Of a stretch of DNA of 35,415 bases, positions 16,734 to 24,318 are shown piece by piece; position 1 is the stretch's first letter, and every line of letters starts with the position of its first letter. A program made the position numbers and the translations under genes. The notes under the pieces are model-generated. The model was not told where the DNA came from. It worked only from the letters and a program-made list of their open reading frames with translations, and did no database searches. Source of the stretch: Bacillota bacterium (GTDB taxonomy: Bacteria; Bacillota; Limnochordia; DTU080); the NCBI GenBank assembly GCA_012838035.1, contig DUQB01000055.1:1-35415 (forward strand). Direction: 5' to 3'.

Positions 16734-17675
16734 GTGTCGGAGATCCCATCGTCGCGTTCGACGCTATACGCGCCGCTCTATGTGATTACTGCCGCCGTCC
16801 TGTGGGGAACCACCGGGGTGGCTGTGAAACTGTCGAATGTTGCAGATACCTCACCTTTAATGCCGGCAGCAGCGCGGAACTTGCTGGCTACGACGCTGAT
16901 CGGCGTCTACTTACTCCTGATTGATCGCCGCGCCCTTTGTATTAAACCTAAAGACATCTGCAGCATGGCCCTCTTAGGCGTCGTCGGGGTGGGCTTATGC
17001 CAGCTTAGCTATATCTTCACGGTTACGCAGGCTTATGTGGGCGTAGCGGTGTTGCTGCAATCGTTGGCGCCCACTTTTGCCTATGCTTGGGCACTAATCA
17101 AGCATAGTGAAAAGTTTAGCAAACAGAAACTGTCAGCGTTGGCTTTGGCGCTGGGCGGAGGCGCTACCGTCGTTTTAGGTCAAGGTGGTTGGGGCGGCGC
17201 CATTAGTCCCACCGGCCTGGTCAGCGGAGTCATATCAGGATTATGCTGGGCTTTTTACAGCATCTACGCCAAGAGTCTCATGCACGCCTACTCTTCATGG
17301 ACGCTTCTGTTCTGGGGTAATGCATTTGCATCCTTGGCTTGGTTGTTCATCCTCCCACCGCAGAGCCTCATCGGTTGGTGCATCACCAAACCGAACGCGC
17401 TTGTGGCTTCTCTGTACTTGGCCGTTGCGTGTACGGCAATTCCTTCCTGGTTTTACCTCAAAGGAATGCGAACGCTTACGCCTTCTACTGCAGGAATCAT
17501 CGGCGCTTTTGAGCCGGTAGCGGCAACGCTTCTCGCCTACTTGGTTCTGCACGAGACACTAGCTCTAACGCAGATTATAGGAGGATTCGTGATTATTGTC
17601 GCACTCATCCTCCTACAGTGCACAACGGTACGCCGAGAAGCGATTACAGAACCATCCGCCGTAATCACGGCTTGA
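16734..17675 (+). CDS. EamA/DMT-superfamily exporter (313 aa)
   Basis: A GTG start at 16734 follows GGGGGAGAG at about 5 nt. The protein has ten predicted membrane helices in two EamA repeats: repeat one starts with VITAAVLWGTTGVAVKL, repeat two with GLVSGVISGLCWAFYSIYAKSL and ends in GAFEPVAATLLAYLVLHETL, the most conserved segment of the family. These inner-membrane proteins export amino acids, purines or other metabolites; the substrate is unknown. The gene converges on the ABC half-exporter gene with only 11 nt between stop codons and no terminator hairpin visible between them. Confidence 0.9.
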   Translation: MSEIPSSRSTLYAPLYVITAAVLWGTTGVAVKLSNVADTSPLMPAAARNLLATTLIGVYLLLIDRRALCIKPKDICSMALLGVVGVGLCQLSYIFTVTQAYVGVAVLLQSLAPTFAYAWALIKHSEKFSKQKLSALALALGGGATVVLGQGGWGGAISPTGLVSGVISGLCWAFYSIYAKSLMHAYSSWTLLFWGNAFASLAWLFILPPQSLIGWCITKPNALVASLYLAVACTAIPSWFYLKGMRTLTPSTAGIIGAFEPVAATLLAYLVLHETLALTQIIGGFVIIVALILLQCTTVRREAITEPSAVITA

Positions 17676-17686
17676 CGACAAAGGCA

Positions 17687-19495
17687 TTAGACGTTAGCCG
17701 CGCTGACAGCTGGGGTTTGGCCGTCTTCCGTCTCACCATACCAAATTTGGCGCACATAGGCGCAGGTTTCCAGCAGTTCGGCCAGACTGCCTTGAGCAGC
17801 TACGCGACCGTCTTTCAGCACAATTATCTGATCGGCTTGGCGCAAGGCGGCTTGGCGATGCGATACGACCAAGCATGTGGTGTCACGTTGCGCAAACAAG
17901 CGTTCCCAAAGCCGCTGCTCCGTCTCAACATCCAGCGCGCTGGACAGATCGTCAAACACCAACAATTGCGCCGAGCGTACGAACATCCGCGCGGCGGCGG
18001 TACGTTGCAGCTGCCCGCCGGAAAGCTTCACGCCTTTAGGTCCCACCTGCGTATCCAGCCCTTCTTCCAGTGTATGAAAATCCTCTTCCAACACAGCTGC
18101 GCATATAGCTTCGAACACGGCTTGATCATCAGCGGGTAAACCCATGAGGATGTTATTCCGCAGCGTATCGCTGAACAGCCGCGGAATCTGCGCGGTGTAC
18201 GCCGCCTGCGGCGGCACGAAGAATGCTCCGGCATCCGTGATGGGCTCCCCATTCCAGCGGATCTCTCCTGCGTCTTTAGGCAATAAACCGAGCAACACCC
18301 GCAGCAGCGTAGTCTTTCCCGCGCCGTTGCGTCCGGTAATGACGGTAAATGAACCTCGCTTGATCTCCAAATTGATATCACGAATGCCGCGCGTCGTACC
18401 CGGGAAATGGTACGTTAGATTCTCCACACTTAGTGTGTCCAACGAGGCTGCAACGGTAAGGTTGCCTTCGCCCGCAGAATGCTTCTCGTTTAGACGTATC
18501 GGCGCGAGGTCGATCAGCGCATCAGCCGGGGCGCCTTCCATTAAGCGTCCCATCCGCTCAATAGAGACCCCTATTTGCCGATAACGCGCCTGCAGTAAAC
18601 CGGAAAAAGCCGCTAGTTCGCTGATAAAGCTCAGATAATAGATAAACAACGAGAAGTCGCCGACTGTAAACGTACCCTGACGCATAGCACGACCGGCTAC
18701 GATCAGGATGATACCGGTGCCGACGTTAACGGCGTTGCGAAATATGGAGTGTAACACTTCATTGAACAAACGATCGCGCAAAGCCACTTTGCGCCGTGCC
18801 TCGTTGAGTTCCCGGAAGCGAGCGATCACTTGCATTTCCGCCACTGCTACTTTGATAGCCTGTACGGCGCCGAACATTTCGCCGATAAAACCTGTGACTA
18901 TACCTGTAGCTCGCCGACTCTCACGCCGGTAATGCTCAACCTTTGTGCAAGCCGCATTAGCCACTACGCCGACGAAAATGAAGGGGATGATCGCAATCAG
19001 CGTGATTTGCGCATTGATGCGGTACATCACTACCAACGCTATAACCGCGAACACCATCAGGCCGATCAGGTCGTTCAGCCATAAGGCATACAAGGGAATC
19101 TCAAACGCATCACCGCGAAAACGACTGGTGGCTTCTCCTGGGGAATCGGGCAGCGCGGTCGCGCCTGGACGCTTTAGAATATGCCGCAACATGTTCCGTC
19201 GCAATAACGCGAGACAGTGTACAAAAAACGGCACATTGGTGCGTATTAAACCAAGCACTCCCAGTAACCGGAACACTTCGCCCGCAAACAAGAATGCGAC
19301 CAGCGTCCACAACCCGTACCCGGCCGGAGCGCTGCCGGTGAGCAAATCGAAGTAATAGCGCATAGCCAGCCCGGGAAGCTGGAATGCCGACATGTGTATT
19401 AACATGGCAACCAAATTGATGGTCCAAAGCCAAGGGCGGAACCTGACCATGGACCATATGACCCGCCAGGCGTTTATTTTTGTCTGGTGGTTCAT
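17687..19495 (-). CDS. ABC half-exporter, second subunit of heterodimer, non-canonical Walker B (602 aa)
   Basis: The membrane domain (about 1-325) precedes an ATPase domain with Walker A GRNGAGKT (388-395) and a canonical signature LSGGQ (491-495). Walker B reads LLVFDDLSSALD, so the catalytic Glu is replaced by Asp (D516). The start ATG overlaps the stop of the upstream half-exporter gene by 4 nt (ATGA), showing translational coupling. Together they should form a heterodimeric type I exporter in the cytoplasmic membrane. Pairing this subunit's Asp with the partner's altered signature gives a degenerate nucleotide site, as in the TM287/288 type. The substrate (peptide, drug or lipid) is not evident. 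Confidence 0.9.
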   Translation of the reverse strand: MNHQTKINAWRVIWSMVRFRPWLWTINLVAMLIHMSAFQLPGLAMRYYFDLLTGSAPAGYGLWTLVAFLFAGEVFRLLGVLGLIRTNVPFFVHCLALLRRNMLRHILKRPGATALPDSPGEATSRFRGDAFEIPLYALWLNDLIGLMVFAVIALVVMYRINAQITLIAIIPFIFVGVVANAACTKVEHYRRESRRATGIVTGFIGEMFGAVQAIKVAVAEMQVIARFRELNEARRKVALRDRLFNEVLHSIFRNAVNVGTGIILIVAGRAMRQGTFTVGDFSLFIYYLSFISELAAFSGLLQARYRQIGVSIERMGRLMEGAPADALIDLAPIRLNEKHSAGEGNLTVAASLDTLSVENLTYHFPGTTRGIRDINLEIKRGSFTVITGRNGAGKTTLLRVLLGLLPKDAGEIRWNGEPITDAGAFFVPPQAAYTAQIPRLFSDTLRNNILMGLPADDQAVFEAICAAVLEEDFHTLEEGLDTQVGPKGVKLSGGQLQRTAAARMFVRSAQLLVFDDLSSALDVETEQRLWERLFAQRDTTCLVVSHRQAALRQADQIIVLKDGRVAAQGSLAELLETCAYVRQIWYGETEDGQTPAVSAANV

Positions 19496-21237
19496 GCCGG
19501 TTTCTCCTCCAGTCCGGTTTGATGCAGTTGAAAGTAACGCGAGCTTGGATCCGCCAACAGCTGTTGTCGGTCACCGTACTCTGCAATCTGCCCTGAATCA
19601 ATGATGAGAATGTGGTCCGCTCGCTGCAAGGTAGCTAAACGGTGCGCTATAATTATGGCCGTACGCCCTGATAAAAGCCGATCGATGGCCTGTTCCACCA
19701 AGGCCTCGGTGGCGGGATCCAGCCTAGAAGACGCTTCATCCAAAACAACCATGCCCGGATTGCGCAGAAAAGCCCGGCACAAGGCGAGCAACTGCGCTTC
19801 TCCGGCGGAAAGGCTGCGCCCGCCGCTTTGCAGCTTGGTGTCCAATCCGGCCGGCAATCTCTCGTACCAGGTTTGTAATCCCAGACTCTCGATCACCGCC
19901 AAGATGCGCTCATCACTGATCCGAGCATCAAAAAGCGTGATGTTCTCCCGTACTGTAGCTTGGAACAGCTGCACCTCCTGGGTCACATAAGCGATCCGCT
20001 CGCGCAGTTGAGCCAATGTGGCCTGCCTAATATCCTTACCGTCCAGACGAATGACTCCTGTTTGGGGATCACATAAACGGAACACCAACCGCGCGATGGT
20101 CGTTTTACCTCCTCCGGTGCGTCCCAGCAGCCCCAGCACTTTACCGGCTGCCAAATGAAAGGTGATGTCGTGTAGAACCGGTTTATCCGGCGCATATGAG
20201 AAACCGACGCCGGTGAACGTTAGGTTCAACGCTCCCGAAGAGAATGTAAAGCCCGGTCCGTCTTGAATTTGGCTCTCCTGTTCCAGAAGTTCACTCATAC
20301 GCTCCACTGTTGCGCCGATAGTCTGGAAACTCTCTATCTGTTGAGTCAGTTCACGGATAGGTCGAGCGACCAGACTCATGTAACTAATCACCAAGTAGGC
20401 AACACCCACAGTGATGATGCCTGCTTGATACAAGCGATAACCCAGCAGCATGGCCATGGTATAGCCCAACACCATCATCAAGCCGGAAACGGCGCCGATA
20501 CAAAAACGCATCAGCTCAGCCATCCAACGTTTCGAGAGAATCACGGCATGGTGTTCATATAACCGGCCAAGGACATAATCGACTGCACCACACGATCGAA
20601 TATCCTCCGTACCGGATAAGCGCTCTTCCAGAAAACCAAAGAGCTCTGTTTCAGCGTCTTTGTTTGCCTTTTGGTGCGGGATGGCTATGGCGCGCATTTT
20701 GTTGAGAGCCACCAAGGTAGCCGCCGCAAACAAGATGAACGCTAAGCCTAAGCGGGCGTCGATTAGTACAAGCGCCGGCAAAACGCCCAGCAACAGCAAC
20801 AAATTGCCGATCACCCGAATCACCAGTTGCGAGAAAAAGTTGGCAAAGTCACCGGCATCGGTTTCAATGCGCTCAATATACTCTCCCGGACTCTTAGCGG
20901 TATGGTAACTCATATCCAGAGTCAGACTATGAGCAGCCAGGTCTTCTCGCAGAGCATTGGTAGCCTGCCAAGCTACCGACTCGCCCATATATGTAGCTCC
21001 AACCGACACGATCTGCCCAATGAGCGCTATACCCAGATAGGCCAAGCCCAACCGCATAAGCGTAGTGGCGGCGGCGCCCGTAGCGACTGCGTCAATAAAC
21101 ATCCGTGTGATTTGCGGATTGACGATTTGCAGAGCTATTCCGGCAAACAACAAGATCGTCAACCAAGTGAAACGCAAACGTTGATTGCGGATATATCGCA
21201 TGAGGATAGCAACGTATTGTTGGATGGAGATCTTCAC
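19492..21237 (-). CDS. ABC half-exporter, first subunit of heterodimer, altered signature (581 aa)
   Basis: The GTG at 21237 is preferred, with AAGGTGG 5 nt upstream and a normal family length; an ATG at 21414 would add about 59 residues of low similarity behind a weak site. The membrane domain (about 1-320) is followed by Walker A GRTGGGKT (372-379), signature LSAGE (476-480) instead of LSGGQ, and Walker B VVLDEASS with catalytic E501 intact. In the heterodimer its Walker A/B meets the partner's LSGGQ, making the consensus site. The transcript probably begins at the promoter at 21621-21650, giving a leader of about 375 nt. Confidence 0.88.
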   Translation of the reverse strand: MKISIQQYVAILMRYIRNQRLRFTWLTILLFAGIALQIVNPQITRMFIDAVATGAAATTLMRLGLAYLGIALIGQIVSVGATYMGESVAWQATNALREDLAAHSLTLDMSYHTAKSPGEYIERIETDAGDFANFFSQLVIRVIGNLLLLLGVLPALVLIDARLGLAFILFAAATLVALNKMRAIAIPHQKANKDAETELFGFLEERLSGTEDIRSCGAVDYVLGRLYEHHAVILSKRWMAELMRFCIGAVSGLMMVLGYTMAMLLGYRLYQAGIITVGVAYLVISYMSLVARPIRELTQQIESFQTIGATVERMSELLEQESQIQDGPGFTFSSGALNLTFTGVGFSYAPDKPVLHDITFHLAAGKVLGLLGRTGGGKTTIARLVFRLCDPQTGVIRLDGKDIRQATLAQLRERIAYVTQEVQLFQATVRENITLFDARISDERILAVIESLGLQTWYERLPAGLDTKLQSGGRSLSAGEAQLLALCRAFLRNPGMVVLDEASSRLDPATEALVEQAIDRLLSGRTAIIIAHRLATLQRADHILIIDSGQIAEYGDRQQLLADPSSRYFQLHQTGLEEKPA

Positions 21238-21539
21238 TCCGACCACCTTCTTATGTAGACAACCAACCCGGCCTACCTGCGTCCAGCCTTCAGTGATGCT
21301 CCCGAAAGGTGTAGACACAAAAAACTGCAGACCGAAGGTGTCGATCTGCAGCTTGATAACCAACGGTAGCCCCCAACAGTCATAGAGCATAAATTTGCAG
21401 ACTAGCGGGTTCATACCTTATGCAAGGCCAAGCACGCAAAACGGCACTGGAGATTCATACGCCATCACTCATCTGCGTAACGCGTAAAAGCGACGCGGCA
21501 ATGCGCCGGTCAGCTGATGCGTGGTGAAGAAGAGTGTTT

Positions 21540-21569
21540 TCAGCGAGCAATCTTCCAGTGCTTAATCAT
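21540..21569 (-). CDS. Possible 9-residue leader peptide ahead of the ABC half-exporter pair
   Basis: ATG at 21569 lies 8 nt after a good GGGAGG and encodes MIKHWKIAR before TGA. It is about 45 nt downstream of the expected transcript start. In another frame, 21558-21469 (minus) encodes 29 residues including LKTLFFTTHQLTGALPRRF with coding-like composition but no start, so the segment could instead be a relic of a gene. A translated leader would suit drug- or peptide-responsive control of the exporter; this is inference. Confidence 0.3.
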   Translation of the reverse strand: MIKHWKIAR

Positions 21570-21620
21570 TTTTATTGCCTCCCGATTGGGTAAATACCCC
21601 TATAGCGAGAATACAGGGGC

Positions 21621-21650
21621 ATAGTACCACAGGAGTGCAGACAGTGTCAA
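21621..21650 (-). promoter_or_regulatory. Sigma-A promoter for the ABC half-exporter pair
   Basis: On the minus strand a perfect TTGACA (21645-21650) and TACTAT (21621-21626) are 18 nt apart. The start of the transcript would be near 21614. An 8-bp imperfect inverted repeat, CCCCTGTA / TATAGGGG (21597-21619), covers the initiation region and could be an operator. Confidence 0.65.
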
Positions 21651-21734
21651 CAAATTGTTTTGCCGCCTTATTGAGATAATATCGCTTGTTTTCTGACATT
21701 ATGCGCTGCTATATCGGCAAAATATACCAAAAGG

Positions 21735-21773
21735 GTTGCCGCCCATGCACGACTAAGACAGCAGGGCGGCAAC
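21735..21773. repeat. Perfect 10-bp inverted repeat between divergent genes
   Basis: GTTGCCGCCC (21735-21744) and GGGCGGCAAC (21764-21773) are perfect complements separated by 19 nt. Neither side has a clear U-tract, although the minus-strand copy is followed by CCTTTTGG. It sits 78 nt before the small lipoprotein start and may be a structured leader or a remnant terminator. Confidence 0.5.
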
Positions 21774-21850
21774 GTGATTCTACATTAATGAACGCCCTCC
21801 GTCACTTGTCGGAGAATAGATGCCGGGCTCTGTTTGGAAGGAGATTGGGC

Positions 21851-22567
21851 ATGAACCGGATAGCGCGCCGGGGTCGTCCCCTCATCGGAATCGTCATACT
21901 CATCCTACTGACATTGATCACAACGAGTTGCAGCCGGTCCATCCGCGACCGCAATAAACATGCCATGCCTCTCAATATGGCTGACTTCCATCAGGATGCT
22001 CGGACATGGACCTATACCGAAACCGATGCCGCATCAACCGCTGAAGTCACCTTTACCAAGCTGGTCGTAGGCCAAGTGCAGTATCATGGCCACACAGCTT
22101 GGCTGATCGTTACTACGCAACCGCATCACCCAATACAGATGCGGGAATATCTGACCTTTGACGCATCCACGGGTACTTATCTCGGTATAGAGATGGTCGA
22201 CTCAGAAGCGCAAACCGTCCAAGACTATCCAGTCTTGCCGGGAGTGCGTTTTTCCAGCCTATTGGCTCCCGGAGCGCCGCTGGTCTCATCGTATGACGTT
22301 ACTGAAAACGGGGAGATTATCCACTGGAAAGTCGAGTCCCAGATTCTCGAAACGCAGTACGAAAAGGTGCAAGTACCTGCCGGTACGTTTGATCATGCGC
22401 TCAGAGTACGCACGCGAGTTACAACATCTCGCAACACCGTATCTCCGCCTACCTCCAACGTTGTAACAGTGGAAGAAGATACTTGGTATGTTCCGGAGAT
22501 AGGCGTAGTAAAAAACCGCACCGCAGATGGCTCCCGCTCCACAGTGTTAACGGACTATTCCCGGTAA
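21851..22567 (+). CDS. Lipoprotein, DUF3108-like (238 aa)
   Basis: The ATG at 21851 has GGAAGGAG 7 nt upstream; the open frame extends 55 codons further without a site. The N-terminus has RIARRGRPLIGIVILILLTL then ITTSC, a lipoprotein signal with the Cys at about residue 27. The rest is beta-rich and contains the run KVQVPAGTFDHALRVRTRV followed by EEDTWYVPEIGVVKN. This pattern is typical of small envelope proteins of the DUF3108 and related kind, in which a property measured as 'acquired during export' is unknown. It converges on the minus-strand gene at 22571 with 3 nt between stop codons. The function is unknown. Confidence 0.75.
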   Translation: MNRIARRGRPLIGIVILILLTLITTSCSRSIRDRNKHAMPLNMADFHQDARTWTYTETDAASTAEVTFTKLVVGQVQYHGHTAWLIVTTQPHHPIQMREYLTFDASTGTYLGIEMVDSEAQTVQDYPVLPGVRFSSLLAPGAPLVSSYDVTENGEIIHWKVESQILETQYEKVQVPAGTFDHALRVRTRVTTSRNTVSPPTSNVVTVEEDTWYVPEIGVVKNRTADGSRSTVLTDYSR

Positions 22568-22570
22568 CGC

Positions 22571-23038
22571 TTAAAGCGTGCTCTGGGACGCTGCCGCCGT
22601 AGTATACGGCAGTTTCCCCATACCGTTATACCCTACTATAGTAACCATGATCTCTTGCCTTTTGTCGGGTTCTTGGGCGGTGAAGCCGGGAAAACGCAGC
22701 GTAACCCGCTCTCCGGCGGGGAGGTTGGCCACGGTAAGCTGTTTACTGATGATCATCGGTTCTTCATCGATAACGGTTTGTTTTGAACTGCTCACCTGCT
22801 GGCATATCACCTTGATTTGCTTTAGATCTGATTTACCAGGGTTCAGTAAGTCGACAACAACCACGAAATCTCCGGCTATCTCACCCGAAGCCGGTTTTTC
22901 GCCTATTTCAATACGAATGTCTCGCACCACATTGGCACCTGGCGATACCCGCTCGCTCTGCATGGTTCCCAACCAGAATGCAATGCCGAGCAAAACTAAG
23001 AAGCCTAGCCCAAGAACGAGCCGACGTCCTTTGAACAT
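22571..23038 (-). CDS. Single-pass membrane protein with Ig-like extracytoplasmic domain (155 aa)
   Basis: The ATG at 23038 is preceded by GGAAGGGG at 9 nt. Residues 6-24 form one membrane helix after a basic start (MFKGRRLVLGLGFLVLLGIA). The remainder is beta-rich, with FVVVVDLLNPGKSDLKQIKV and AGERVTLRFPGF strands, like the FxLYD/Ig-like domains of small Gram-positive surface proteins. It starts 29 nt after the ROK gene stop on the same strand, so it is probably in the deacetylase-ROK transcript. The opposite strand also has an open frame of the same length; this strand is chosen because of the membrane helix, the ribosome binding site and the amphipathic strand pattern. The function is unknown. 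Confidence 0.7.
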   Translation of the reverse strand: MFKGRRLVLGLGFLVLLGIAFWLGTMQSERVSPGANVVRDIRIEIGEKPASGEIAGDFVVVVDLLNPGKSDLKQIKVICQQVSSSKQTVIDEEPMIISKQLTVANLPAGERVTLRFPGFTAQEPDKRQEIMVTIVGYNGMGKLPYTTAAASQSTL

Positions 23039-23067
23039 CCTTTAAAACCCCTTCCAGGATGAAGCGC

Positions 23068-24222
23068 CTACGATAAGCTGAAAAGATAACTACGCCCGGC
23101 AATCAGTGCGGCGCCGATCATGGACTTCTCCTTAGAATCTGTGGCTACGCCCAGCACCAGGTCGCTGCTATCCATCAATAAGGCCTGTTCGGCCACCATT
23201 TTTTTCACGATAGGCAGTATTATATCATGGGCTTCCAGCACTCGACCGCCTAAAACCAACACTGCGGGGTCGAACAGGAGCACCATGGTAACGACAACCT
23301 GCCCTAAGATCCGCGCAGTTTCTTGCATAGTCTCAACGGCAATCGGATCCCCGGCAGCCACCATTTCCTGCAGAGCCGGCCACGTTAAATCGTTTGCATC
23401 CTCCACGCCTTGGGCGCTTAACCGTTCTCTGGCCCGCAGTAGCGTTGCTCTACCTGAGGCGATCGTTTCTACGCACCCGCGTTTGCCACATATGCAGGTC
23501 TCACCCTCCGAGTCAATTTGCAGGTGACCGATCTCGGCGCTGGAGGAGTTGTTCCCTCTATAGATTTCACCGTTAATTACTATACCTCCGCCCACGCCTC
23601 GCCATCCGGCGTGCACATAAACCAGGGAGTTCTGATTCGACGACTCTCCGAACCAGGCTTCGGTAAAGGTGAGACAAACCATGTTCGATTCAACAATGGT
23701 GGGAATACCGGTAGCTCGTGTTACCAGATCGCCTAAAGGTACATTTCTCCAACCCAGGTTCGACGAAGACAAGACGCTGCCGTTGGGAGAATCTACGGTT
23801 CCGGGCACGCTGATGCCTATGACTCCGGGCAGTTTCACATCCTGCGGTATGCTGGCCAAACACTGTTTTACCAGATTGACTACGTCATCCGGCGTCGGCC
23901 TTCCTTCCACTTCCATCTGCAGCGGTTGTAATAGCGCATTGCCATGCAAGTCGTATACATTCGCGCTCAATTCATCTACATCAACAGCCAATATACTCAC
24001 AAATTGCGGATCCATGCGAATGACGATGGGCTTACGCCCGCGATCGGATTCCGCCGCCCCCGATTCGTATAATAAGCCGCGCTTGATCAGATCGTTTACT
24101 ATCAAACCAACGGTTGACGCACTCAGTCCGGTAATTGAACACAGTTCCTTACGGGATGTGGACTCGCGGCTGAAAATGGCTTCCAACACATTCTGGCGAT
24201 TGAGCTGACGCACATTATTCAT
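23068..24222 (-). CDS. ROK-family transcriptional regulator (384 aa)
   Basis: The ATG at 24222 matches the usual MNNVRQLNRQNVLEAIF start; only a weak GGA-containing site precedes it. Residues 1-75 are a MarR-like winged helix-turn-helix (TSRKELCSITGLSASTVGLI). Residues 76-384 are the ROK sugar-kinase-like domain with RGVGGGIVINGEIYRG, AEIGHLQI and the zinc motif C243-x-C245-x4-C250 (CICGKRGC). ROK repressors of the XylR/NagC/Mlc class bind DNA until a sugar or its phosphate binds the ROK domain. It lies 96 nt downstream of the deacetylase-like gene and 29 nt before the small membrane protein, suggesting that it controls this carbohydrate locus, perhaps with the neighbouring sugar genes. Confidence 0.92.
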   Translation of the reverse strand: MNNVRQLNRQNVLEAIFSRESTSRKELCSITGLSASTVGLIVNDLIKRGLLYESGAAESDRGRKPIVIRMDPQFVSILAVDVDELSANVYDLHGNALLQPLQMEVEGRPTPDDVVNLVKQCLASIPQDVKLPGVIGISVPGTVDSPNGSVLSSSNLGWRNVPLGDLVTRATGIPTIVESNMVCLTFTEAWFGESSNQNSLVYVHAGWRGVGGGIVINGEIYRGNNSSSAEIGHLQIDSEGETCICGKRGCVETIASGRATLLRARERLSAQGVEDANDLTWPALQEMVAAGDPIAVETMQETARILGQVVVTMVLLFDPAVLVLGGRVLEAHDIILPIVKKMVAEQALLMDSSDLVLGVATDSKEKSMIGAALIAGRSYLFSLS

Positions 24223-24318
24223 CGCCGTGGATCCGTGTCGTTCAAGCGGCGACCGATGGGGGGTACTTGCTTTAATGCTGTGGTAATACAGGAAAATCAC
24301 ATCCCTTGCTTACTAAAC

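Larger units (their letters stand above)
21238..21850. other. Divergent intergenic region, 613 bp
   Basis: It contains the promoter, hairpin and short leader frame serving the ABC pair on the minus strand, then the 10-bp inverted repeat on the way to the plus-strand lipoprotein. An open frame runs from the lipoprotein gene back to 21686 but lacks a ribosome binding site before 21851. No other gene is supported; a 29-codon coding-like stretch without start at 21469-21558 (minus) may be a gene remnant. Confidence 0.45.

Noticed and set aside
19492-21414. Longer ABC subunit starting at ATG 21414
   Set aside because: Would add a ~59-residue unrelated N-terminus with a weak ribosome binding site; GTG 21237 has a good site and gives the family length.
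22578-23045. 155-residue plus-strand open frame of the same length as the minus-strand gene
   Set aside because: The minus strand has a membrane helix, a regular beta pattern and a ribosome binding site, and continues the ROK transcript; the plus frame has none of these.
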